Source of the DNA: Prevotellaceae bacterium
Lineage (GTDB): Bacteria; Bacteroidota; Bacteroidia; Bacteroidales; UBA932
Length of the DNA: 5,023 bases
Assembly (NCBI GenBank): GCA_031267155.1
Contig: JAIRZR010000082.1
Coordinates: forward strand, 1-5,023
Direction: 5' to 3'
In this document: one piece after another, positions 1-5,023 of the stretch
How positions within the stretch are numbered: position 1 is the first letter of the stretch
Layout of the letters: the number at the start of each line of letters is the position of its first letter
Program-made: the position numbers and the translations under genes
The notes under the pieces: model-generated
Database searches by the model: none
The model's input: only the letters and a program-made list of their open reading frames with translations
Told to the model about the DNA's origin: nothing

Positions 1-567
1 GAAAACTTTCCGGAAAACAACTCTGAATCATTAAAACGGCATTTCGATAATCTGATTAATGGATATGCCGGAAACATTGACTTGAGACTGGCCGCCGAAT
101 ACATGCTCGACGGCAGTTTCGAATCGCATCTGGAAAACTCTAAAAACAAACCGCTTGCCATTGCAGAAGACCATCTGCTGGTAGAAACCTCATATCTCAA
201 TCCTCCCCTCAACTTTCATCAAACAATCCAAAAAATAAAGAAAAAGGGATACCACATTATCCTTGCGCATCCCGAACGCTATCTGTACATGGATAAAAAC
301 GATTACAGAAAACTGAAAGCGGACGGCTTTCTGTTTTTCCAGCTGAATCTGCTTTCTCCGACAGGATATTACGGCAGACAGGTTCAGGAAAATGCGGAAT
401 ATCTTCTCAATAATGACTTCTACACTTTTACGGGAACCGATATACACAGTCTGGAATCCCACAGACAGGCTTTCAACATCAAATCACTTACCGCCAAACT
501 GATTGACAGAATAAGTATTCTGATCGAAAATAACCGGCAACTTTTTCAATTGAAAATTGAGAATTGA
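1..567 (+). CDS. Tyrosine-protein phosphatase, CpsB/YwqE type (PHP domain), 5' truncated by window edge
   Basis: The reading frame is open from base 1 to the TGA at 565-567 and gives 188 residues, so the true start lies upstream of the window; an internal TTG at 82 is not a convincing start. Family members are about 240-260 residues, so roughly 60-70 N-terminal residues, including the first His-x-His metal motif, are missing. Visible PHP-fold metal-site residues, numbered from base 1, are Glu62 (in LLVETSY), His90 in the LAHPERY motif and Asp147/His149 in GTDIHS; LAAEYMLD near residue 30 is also typical. Known family role: manganese-dependent cytoplasmic phosphatase that removes phosphate from Tyr-phosphorylated capsule/exopolysaccharide chain-length kinases (Wzc or CpsD type). 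Many such proteins are misnamed histidinol phosphatases. Inference: part of a surface polysaccharide locus extending left of the window. The last residues (QLFQLKIEN) are encoded by an AT-rich repetitive stretch. Confidence 0.9.
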   Translation, partial: ENFPENNSESLKRHFDNLINGYAGNIDLRLAAEYMLDGSFESHLENSKNKPLAIAEDHLLVETSYLNPPLNFHQTIQKIKKKGYHIILAHPERYLYMDKNDYRKLKADGFLFFQLNLLSPTGYYGRQVQENAEYLLNNDFYTFTGTDIHSLESHRQAFNIKSLTAKLIDRISILIENNRQLFQLKIEN

Positions 568-573
568 AAATTT
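541..573. repeat. AT-rich ATTGAAAATT repeat with 14-bp palindrome
   Basis: The perfect palindrome TTTTCAATTGAAAA at 543-556 is followed by a second close copy of the ATTGAAAATT unit (ATTGAAAATTGAGAATTGAAAATTT overall). It covers the stop codon of the phosphatase gene, so the protein's last residues come from the repeat. Similar ATTGAAAATTGAGAATTG stretches are, from memory, common between Bacteroidota genes; that part is recall and not tested here. Confidence 0.45.
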
Positions 574-714
574 CGCGATGCATTGCCAAGGTCTCCCAAA
601 ACTTTGTGCATCTGCGATTTTGCGGTAAACGGAAAAACTCCAAAGTTCCGAACTGCATCAAATAAATCTCCTGATTGATGTCAAGCGTCCGAAAATTACC
701 TCTCATAGCGCCTC
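568..714. other. Gene-free part of the convergent intergenic region
   Basis: This stretch follows the phosphatase stop and precedes the long hairpin. I see no ORF with coding character, no tRNA and no recognisable RNA family. The only structure noticed is a weak hairpin at 630-650 (CGG, three-base bulge, AACT, loop CCAA, AGTT, CCG), which has no T-tract after it. Confidence 0.5.
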
Positions 715-780
715 AAAATAATATTTCACCCCAAAATGGTTTATATTTTTGGAATTTTTTTGGAGGGGAAGTATTATTTT
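715..780. terminator. Long imperfect hairpin, likely bidirectional terminator of rel operon
   Basis: A perfect 9-bp inverted repeat (AAAATAATA at 715-723, TATTATTTT at 772-780) is extended inward by a T:G wobble (724/771), TTC with GAA (725-727/768-770), a bulged A728, CCC with GGG (729-731/765-767) and further A:T pairs (733-736/758-761) around small bulges. The stem is A-rich on one side and T-rich on the other on both strands, so it could end transcription of rel (stop at 831, minus strand) and of the plus-strand phosphatase. The T-run is part of the stem and not a separate tail, which makes this a less classical terminator. Confidence 0.5.
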
Positions 781-803
781 CCGGACAGGTTTTCCGGCTT
801 TTT
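781..803 (+). terminator. Rho-independent terminator-like hairpin, plus direction
   Basis: CCGGA (781-785) pairs with TCCGG (793-797) around a 7-base loop and is followed by CTTTTT (798-803). The T-tract is on the plus strand, so it fits transcripts arriving from the phosphatase side. Read on the minus strand it follows the rel stop but lacks a T-tract. The stem is short, and the distance from the phosphatase stop (about 210 bases) is long. Confidence 0.4.
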
Positions 804-830
804 CAGACTGAACCGCTTAGCATTTTCCAC

Positions 831-3086
831 TCACATTTCTATCCGTTTGACGCTGTCCATTCCTTTTATTTGCTGCACGGCGCCTATCAGTTTATTCAGG
901 TCCTCCAGGTCGTGGACATACAGTTCGATAAATCCCTCGAAAATCCCGTCATGGCTTTCGATATTCAGTTTCCGGATATTGACGCTCAGGCGGTCGGCGA
1001 TGATATCGGTCAGGTCTCTGAGTATTCCGATTCTGTCGATACCCCTTATCTCCAGCACTGCCAGGAACGAGAGGATTTTGTGGACGCTCCACTGCGCATT
1101 GACGATATTTTCGGCATGTTGCGCTGCGAGTTTCATTGCCTTTTCGCATTTCCGTTTATGGACGGTTACAATGGACGCCTCGCTGTCGGTAAATCCGATT
1201 ATTTCGTCGCCGGGAATAGGCTTGCAGCACTCGGCGATTTTGTACGACAAGTCATCCTTCAGGAGATATGTGGATTTGGTGTCGATTTTTTCGCCCTGCT
1301 GCTGCTGTTGCTGCTGCTGTTTTTCCTCGACAATCTTCCGGAGACTGCCGATTTTATTCCGTCCGCTCAGTCCGAGCTGCATACCCCAGTACTGCACCCA
1401 TTTTTGAGGAGTATTTTCCTTTATCTTCCTGTCGAAATCGTCGAGAACCAGCAGTCCCGCGCCCACATTGCTGAACATTTCCACCTTGTCCGCCTGCCTG
1501 TAGGCGTCTATAAGTTTGCGGTACGTCCTTGCATTTGGCTGTATTCCAAGCTCGGCGAGTTTCCTGTTGATTATTTCCCGTCCCTTCTTGCCGTGTTCCT
1601 TCACTTCGGATTTCAGAGCCGTTTTGATAAAGTTCTTTGCCTTGACCGTCGTAACGAAATCGATCCATTCCTTTTTGGGCTTCTGGGTTCTTGTGGTAAT
1701 GATTTCCACCTGGTCGGTACTTTTCAGGACATGATTCAGGGGCACAAGCTTGTAGTTGACCTTGGCGGCGATGGCGTGATTTCCGATATGGGTATGGATA
1801 TCGTATGCAAAATCGAGGGCTGTCGCGCCTTTCGGCAGCCTGCGCTGTTCGCCCTTTGGAGTGAACACGTATATTTCGGGCTGGAGGAGGCTTGTTTTGA
1901 ATCGGGTAACGAAAGTTTCGGCGCTTTCCTCCCTCGTCATGAGGTTTTCCCTGACCTGCTGCAGCCAGTTGTCAAACTCCTTTTTCGACTGTCCCTCCGT
2001 TTTGTATTTCCAGTGGGCGGCGATGCCCCTTTCGGCTATCTCGTCCATCCGTTCGGTTTTAATCTGGACTTCGACCCAGACCCCGCCGGGAGCCATCAGC
2101 GTGCAGTGCAGAGCCTCGTAGCCGTTGGCTTTCGGAGTGCCGACCCAGTCCCTGAGCCGTTCCAGTTTCGGGCGGTATATTTCCGTAATCAGCGAGTATA
2201 TTGCCCAGCACTGCGTCCGTTCGGGGAGATTGCTGTTGGGCTTGAACACTATGCGTATGGCAAACAGGTCGTACACTTCCTCGAAGGGCACGTTCTTGGT
2301 CTGCATCTTGCGCCATATCGAATATACCGACTTGAAACGGCTGTTTATCACAAATTCGATTTCGGCTTCCTTCAGTTTTGCGATAATCGGGACTTCGAAA
2401 CTGTTGATAAACGTTTCGCTTTCGATTGCCTTTCTGTCGATTTTCTCCTTTATCTCCCTGAACGCCGCCGGTTCGTAGTATTTAAGGCTGAGATCCTCGA
2501 GTTCCGTCTTGATTTCGTAGAAGCCCAGCCTTTCCGCCAGGGGTGCAAACAGGTAGAAGGTTTCGCCTGCGATCTGCAGCTGTTTCTTTTCGGACATTGC
2601 GTCGAGCGTCCGCATATTGTGCAGGCGGTCGGCGAGCTTAATCAGTATGACATTGATATCGGTGATCAGGGTAAAAAGTATTTTCCTGAAATTCTCCGCC
2701 TGCTTCGACTGTGTCTTGTCGAAAACGCCGTCGATTTTGGTCAGCCCGTCTACAAGTTCGGCGACCTTGTCCCCGAAACTGAAGCGTATGTCCTCGACCG
2801 TATAGTCGGCGTCCTCGACAACATCGTGGAGCAGGGCGGCGCATACGGCGTCTTCGCCCAGCCCGATTTCCCTCACCGCAATCATGGCGACGGCAAGGGG
2901 GTGTATGATGTATGGCTCGCCCGACTTGCGGCGCACTCCCATGTGGGCATGATTGGCGAAATCAAAAGCCTTGCGAATCCTGGCGGCGGCTTCTTCCGTA
3001 CAGTCCGGACAATTTGACAGCAATTCTTCAAACTGGCTGCTTACCTGCCTTTTTTCGCCGGCTGTCTGTGATGACGATGTTTGCAT
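831..3086 (-). CDS. rel: Bifunctional (p)ppGpp synthetase/hydrolase, RelA/SpoT (Rel) family
   Basis: This 751-residue, full-length cytoplasmic RSH protein makes (p)ppGpp from ATP and GDP/GTP and hydrolyses it. Domains in order: HD hydrolase (about 40-200) with His62 in HPLAVA, His87-Asp88 and Glu91-Asp92 in LLHDVVED, and Asp153/Asn157 in LADRLHNM; synthetase (about 235-365) with RFKSVYS (250-256), Asp273 in YDLFAIR, NGYEALH (321-327) and Glu339 in VEVQIKT; TGS (about 402-465); helical region; a run of eight Gln (590-597); zinc-finger/CC domain with Cys620-Cys621, His643 and Cys647; C-terminal ACT domain (about 670-751). Both catalytic sites look intact, so it is probably bifunctional. The synthetase switch motif RxKD reads RLRD (310-313), the basic type seen in bifunctional enzymes and not the acidic ExDD of E. 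coli RelA. The ATG at 3086 is preceded by AAAAGGAT, a fair ribosome site, and lies 6 bases after the upstream lipoprotein stop, implying one operon. Whether the genome has a second RSH gene, which decides the relA versus spoT name, cannot be seen here. Confidence 0.97.
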   Translation of the reverse strand: MQTSSSQTAGEKRQVSSQFEELLSNCPDCTEEAAARIRKAFDFANHAHMGVRRKSGEPYIIHPLAVAMIAVREIGLGEDAVCAALLHDVVEDADYTVEDIRFSFGDKVAELVDGLTKIDGVFDKTQSKQAENFRKILFTLITDINVILIKLADRLHNMRTLDAMSEKKQLQIAGETFYLFAPLAERLGFYEIKTELEDLSLKYYEPAAFREIKEKIDRKAIESETFINSFEVPIIAKLKEAEIEFVINSRFKSVYSIWRKMQTKNVPFEEVYDLFAIRIVFKPNSNLPERTQCWAIYSLITEIYRPKLERLRDWVGTPKANGYEALHCTLMAPGGVWVEVQIKTERMDEIAERGIAAHWKYKTEGQSKKEFDNWLQQVRENLMTREESAETFVTRFKTSLLQPEIYVFTPKGEQRRLPKGATALDFAYDIHTHIGNHAIAAKVNYKLVPLNHVLKSTDQVEIITTRTQKPKKEWIDFVTTVKAKNFIKTALKSEVKEHGKKGREIINRKLAELGIQPNARTYRKLIDAYRQADKVEMFSNVGAGLLVLDDFDRKIKENTPQKWVQYWGMQLGLSGRNKIGSLRKIVEEKQQQQQQQQGEKIDTKSTYLLKDDLSYKIAECCKPIPGDEIIGFTDSEASIVTVHKRKCEKAMKLAAQHAENIVNAQWSVHKILSFLAVLEIRGIDRIGILRDLTDIIADRLSVNIRKLNIESHDGIFEGFIELYVHDLEDLNKLIGAVQQIKGMDSVKRIEM
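1296..1319 (-). repeat. CAG/CAA trinucleotide run encoding polyglutamine in Rel
   Basis: Eight consecutive Gln codons on the minus strand (seven CAG, one CAA in fourth position) encode residues 590-597 of Rel. The run lies in the linker between the helical region and the CC/zinc-finger domain. It is in frame, so gain or loss of units changes linker length without breaking the gene. The same run gives a meaningless poly-Leu on the plus strand. Confidence 0.9.
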
Positions 3087-3092
3087 ATCCTT

Positions 3093-3974
3093 TTAATTAT
3101 AGTATGTTATTTCTCTTTTACGTACAAAAATGTTGCCCGTACAGCTGTATTCCACGCAGAGCGTCCAGTTGTTGCCGGAGTCGTATGAGTACTCGTAAAC
3201 TGTCCTGTTCACAGTCCCTTCCCTGTCGATTTCCTGCATCGCGATCAGGTCTCCGCAACCGTTATACTCGAAATGCGTTTCGGCGACAGGAGCGACGCCC
3301 CTGTATGTCCGCCTGTCCGAAACCCTGCCGTTTATGTCGAACCTGTAGCGGCAGTTAAATTCGCTGCCCGATTCGATCTTTTCGCCCGGCGAGTATGCAT
3401 AGTCCGTTTCCCGGTATCCGTTTTCGTAGAATACAGCGCTGTTCAGCAGCCTGTGGCGCGAATCGTAGCGGAATCCCGATTTCGACAGCAGACTGCCCGA
3501 TCCGGAATATCTTTCCTCGGAAAGCAGGCGCCTGCCCGCGTATTTCCTGTCGATGCGGCTGATCAGACTGCCGTGCGCGTCGGTGATTTCCAGAACCGTA
3601 AGGGAATCCGAAACGTATCTGTAGTTTATGAAACAGTATCCGGGCTCCTTGAATGCATGCGGGAACGGCTGTTTCACGGAATCCGTTTCCGGGACGCTTA
3701 AAATCGAATCGGAAGACGCCGGACTGCCGGGGAACAGCTTTTTTTCCACCGACATGTATCTGCTGTCGTGATGGAAGCGGTATTTGTACTGATAGAGTTT
3801 TGTCTGCAGTACAATAGTGTCGAAGCGGCTGTCCGCAATATAAAAACTTTCGTCCATGGACTTTACCCTGTATCTCAGTCCCAGCGAATCGAGGTCGCTG
3901 ACGGTAACGCGTTCGCCGCACGAGGAAAGCAGAACAAGCGCCGCCCACAGCCGGTATGTTTTTATACAGCCCAT
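3093..3974 (-). CDS. Predicted lipoprotein with YD/RHS-like repeat segments, function unknown
   Basis: This is a 293-residue protein if read from the ATG at 3972-3974; an adjoining TTG (3975-3977) would add one residue. The N-terminus is a lipoprotein signal peptide: a basic segment (KTYR), hydrophobic LWAALVLL, then lipobox LSSC with the acylated Cys at position 19. The mature part is polar and rich in Tyr, Arg, Asp and Ser. It shows loosely repeated strands such as FRYDSRHRLL, YRFDINGRVSDRRTY, FEYNGCGDLIAMQEID and YEYSYDSGNNWTLCVEY, resembling degenerate YD/RHS repeats found in many small Bacteroidota lipoproteins. No catalytic motif is visible. It is probably membrane-anchored, facing the periplasm or cell surface. 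Its ATG overlaps the stop of the upstream small gene (TGATG), suggesting translational coupling, and its stop is 6 bases before rel. I do not recognise a named family; the YD resemblance is pattern reading only. Confidence 0.85.
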   Translation of the reverse strand: MGCIKTYRLWAALVLLSSCGERVTVSDLDSLGLRYRVKSMDESFYIADSRFDTIVLQTKLYQYKYRFHHDSRYMSVEKKLFPGSPASSDSILSVPETDSVKQPFPHAFKEPGYCFINYRYVSDSLTVLEITDAHGSLISRIDRKYAGRRLLSEERYSGSGSLLSKSGFRYDSRHRLLNSAVFYENGYRETDYAYSPGEKIESGSEFNCRYRFDINGRVSDRRTYRGVAPVAETHFEYNGCGDLIAMQEIDREGTVNRTVYEYSYDSGNNWTLCVEYSCTGNIFVRKREITYYN

Positions 3975-4171
3975 CAATTGTCGGATGTATTGTCTTCGGG
4001 ACAGTTAAGGCTCGACATGTCCATCGAACAGGAGGGGACACAGTTTCGTCCCCGCGTACCCGTTTCGTCCTGCATGAGATTGACGGTAATTATCAGAAAA
4101 AGAAATATGAAAGGAAATGATACCACTCCCCAAATTAATCCGATTAACCTCTTTTTTAACTTTATATTCAT
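3974..4171 (-). CDS. Small single-pass membrane protein with three cysteines, function unknown
   Basis: This 65-residue protein has a basic N-terminus (NIKLKKR), one strongly hydrophobic segment (about residues 10-32, LIGLIWGVVSFPFIFLFLII), then a polar tail of about 33 residues with Cys44, Cys48 (CVPSC) and Cys57. The positive-inside rule puts the tail in the periplasm, where the cysteines could form a disulfide or bind metal or a cofactor. The frame is open further upstream to an ATG at 4345, but the start at 4171 is preferred because the extra part would cross the promoter-like element and has no membrane or coding character. The stop TGA overlaps the ATG of the lipoprotein gene. No family is recognised. 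It is short, but the operon fit, the overlap and the membrane-anchor design support a real gene. Confidence 0.7.
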   Translation of the reverse strand: MNIKLKKRLIGLIWGVVSFPFIFLFLIITVNLMQDETGTRGRNCVPSCSMDMSSLNCPEDNTSDN

Positions 4172-4208
4172 AGAATTACGACTATAATACAACACTTTTT
4201 GTAAGTCG

Positions 4209-4242
4209 CAAAGATAGATAAAAAATTGTAACCCGCTCCAAA
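4209..4242 (-). promoter_or_regulatory. Bacteroidota-type promoter for the three-gene rel operon
   Basis: On the minus strand TATCTTTG (4216 to 4209) matches the -7 consensus TAnnTTTG exactly. A TTTTTTG run ending 22 bases upstream (about 4239-4242 for the TTTG) could be the -33 element, though the spacing is slightly long. Transcription would begin near 4202, giving a leader of about 30 bases before the ATG at 4171. No operator or riboswitch is apparent in that short leader. Confidence 0.5.
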
Positions 4243-4270
4243 AAAGCCAGATTGGGGATGAAGGATCAGA

Positions 4271-4622
4271 ATGACGGCTGTGAATATGACGGTTTGGATT
4301 GACAAATTTATTTCCAATGAATTGATGAGAAATCTTTTTGATCAATGCTTTTGTGTGTTATTACACTACAAAATGCCGGAAGCATCAAGCGGAATTTATG
4401 GTCATGCTGTTGCGGCAGGAAAGCGAATAATTGGAAATGCTCAGGGATTATTGGGCGAAATACTTAACAACTACGAATTGGGTATAATTAATTGGTGCAA
4501 TTAATGGAGAATCTATAGCAAATGCAATTGAAAATATTAATACCATTGATAATAAAATTATAGTAAATGACAAATTATCAAACACTCCGGAAAAAATTGT
4601 GAGAAAATTGTTAGAATGGTGA
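4271..4622 (+). pseudogene. Glycosyltransferase remnant (C-terminal part, frameshifted)
   Basis: The first frame (4271-4504) encodes about 77 residues with KFISNELM, a strand ending in VLLHYK, then PEASSGIYGHAVAAGKRIIG and GLLGEI, which together match the nucleotide-sugar-binding C-terminal lobe of GT4-like glycosyltransferases (the EASSG...HA.AAGK pattern). That frame stops at 4502-4504. The adjacent frame continues the protein from about 4491: IGAINGESIANAIENI and onward to EKIVRKLLEW and the TGA at 4620-4622. One extra base around 4487-4491 explains the break (GIIN versus GIIIGAINGES). The N-terminal lobe and most of the protein are absent; upstream bases 4200-4270 carry stops and the divergent promoter. 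The coding is strongly AT-rich compared with rel. Intact homologues act in surface polysaccharide assembly. It is very probably non-functional; a sequencing error could explain the frameshift but not the missing N-terminus. Confidence 0.75.
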
Positions 4623-4660
4623 TAAAAGATATAATAAATAAGAACTTAATTTATACATCT

Positions 4661-4687
4661 GGGGACAAATCCCTCGCCTTCAGGCGA
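4661..4687. repeat. Two adjacent small hairpins opening the right-hand repeat region
   Basis: GGGA (4662-4665) pairs with TCCC (4670-4673) around CAAA, directly followed by TCGCC (4674-4678) and GGCGA (4683-4687) around TTCA. Read on the minus strand the block runs GAAGGCGAGGGATTTGTCCCC, a motif that I recall recurring in Bacteroidota intergenic repeats and in spurious small proteins ending in GEGFVPR; that is recall, not a search. A modest T-rich stretch follows at 4692-4700, so a terminator role for the plus strand is possible but weak. Confidence 0.4.
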
Positions 4688-4740
4688 AGACTTTAGTTTT
4701 AAAAAGCTTTGGAAGGTATAGGGCGCTTCAAAAGGGTCAG

Positions 4741-4962
4741 TGTCCGTCATTGCGAATAACCGTATCGTACCTAAACTGCAAGCGAAATAACGCTTAGTCA
4801 GGACATTACAAAAGGCGTCATCATAAATCGAAGCAAACCATCGTTGTCCGTCATTGCGAACGCAGTGAAGCAATCCAGAAAAGCCTCTTAATGTGCTGCT
4901 TACGAAAAGCGTCATTGTAAATACCCGTTTCGTACCTAAACTAAAAGCGAAATGACGTTTAG
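4741..4962. repeat. Dispersed-repeat module with two 53-base copies and four CGTCAT boxes
   Basis: Bases 4745-4797 and 4910-4962 align without gaps at 45 of 53 positions, sharing the core TCGTACCTAAACT. An exact 16-base direct repeat TGTCCGTCATTGCGAA occurs at 4741-4756 and 4845-4860. A third pair, 4805-4828 with 4899-4922, matches at 19 of 24. CGTCAT boxes begin at 4745, 4816, 4849 and 4910, and the second long copy ends in the inverted box AATGACG (4951-4957). The first copy is bounded by TGTCC (4741-4745) and GGACA (4801-4805). The CATTGCGAACGCAGTGAAGC text (4851-4870) resembles the widespread CGTCATTGCGA...GAAGCAATCC intergenic repeat. There is no transposase and no credible gene; the open frame on the minus strand (4915-4646) is a product of the repeat. 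Confidence 0.75.
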
Positions 4963-5023
4963 GGCATCAGGAGAGTTAAAAACTAAAAGTTGAATAGCGT
5001 TAATTAATTGTCCGCAGGACATC
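4963..5023. other. Right end of window, no gene; small hairpin
   Basis: No coding region is visible. TGTCC (5009-5013) and GGACA (5017-5021) form a 5-bp stem with a three-base loop. The same TGTCC/GGACA pair bounds the first copy of the repeat module, so this may be the beginning of another repeat unit cut by the window edge. Confidence 0.35.

Noticed and set aside
82..567. TTG at 82 as the start of the phosphatase
   Set aside because: The frame is open to base 1 with coding-like sequence, and the family's N-terminal metal motif would be missing, so the gene begins outside the window.
1296..1319. CTG run as an on/off phase-variation switch
   Set aside because: The unit is three bases, so slippage keeps the frame; it could tune linker length but not switch the gene off.
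675..3017. 780-codon open frame on the plus strand, antisense to rel
   Set aside because: Although very long, it mirrors rel codon for codon in the opposite direction, includes a poly-Leu run from the CAG repeat, and shows no domain; rel has every expected motif. The open frame follows from codon bias of rel.
3273..4187. Plus- and minus-strand open frames over the lipoprotein gene (3273-3701, 3768-4187, 3355-4041)
   Set aside because: They are shadows in other frames: no signal peptide or domain, whereas the lipoprotein frame has a lipobox and repeated YD-like segments.
4172..4345. N-terminal extension of the small membrane protein to an ATG at 4345
   Set aside because: It would cover the TAnnTTTG promoter element and run antisense to the glycosyltransferase remnant; the extra residues have no membrane-anchor or conserved look.
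4646..4915. 89-codon minus-strand open frame (contains GLLHCVRNDG and SPEGEGFVPRCIN)
   Set aside because: It runs through the repeat module and hairpins; these peptide strings are typical by-products of intergenic repeats and show no protein-level constraint.
4741..4962. Possible CRISPR array
   Set aside because: Repeat units differ in length and spacing (71, 33 and 61 bases between boxes), copies diverge, and no cas gene is present.

Overview
The window looks like a Bacteroidota chromosome, probably Bacteroidales. The reasons are a TAnnTTTG-type promoter element ahead of the main operon, weak or absent Shine-Dalgarno sequences, a Rel protein with the group's usual domain layout, a YD-repeat-like lipoprotein, a CpsB/YwqE-type capsule phosphatase, and dispersed CGTCATTGCGAA-type intergenic repeats. 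No species can be named from the sequence alone.

Layout. Positions 1-567 (+) hold the 3' three quarters of a PHP-family tyrosine-protein phosphatase, cut by the window edge. Positions 568-830 are intergenic between two convergent genes and carry a long imperfect hairpin (715-780) and a shorter hairpin followed by five T (781-803), both likely terminators. Positions 4171-831 (-) form a compact three-gene operon: a 65-residue membrane-anchored Cys-containing protein, a 293-residue lipoprotein overlapping it by a TGATG junction, and after 6 bases a full-length 751-residue RelA/SpoT (Rel) enzyme. A Bacteroidota-type promoter is visible at about 4209-4242. Positions 4271-4622 (+) hold an AT-rich remnant of a glycosyltransferase: only the C-terminal part, broken by a single-base frameshift. 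Positions 4640-5023 hold no credible gene and consist of small hairpins and a repeat module with two 53-base copies (45/53 identical).

How it fits together. Rel makes and degrades (p)ppGpp. Its two upstream partners are predicted envelope proteins of unknown function, tightly and probably translationally coupled to each other and co-transcribed with rel; a link between envelope state and the stringent response is an inference only. The phosphatase and the glycosyltransferase remnant both point to surface polysaccharide synthesis, so the rel operon seems to sit inside or beside a capsule or exopolysaccharide region that has seen rearrangement. I found no clear new defence or mobile system. The most unusual items are the coupled small protein/lipoprotein/rel operon, the polyglutamine tract in Rel, and the composite repeat at the right end.
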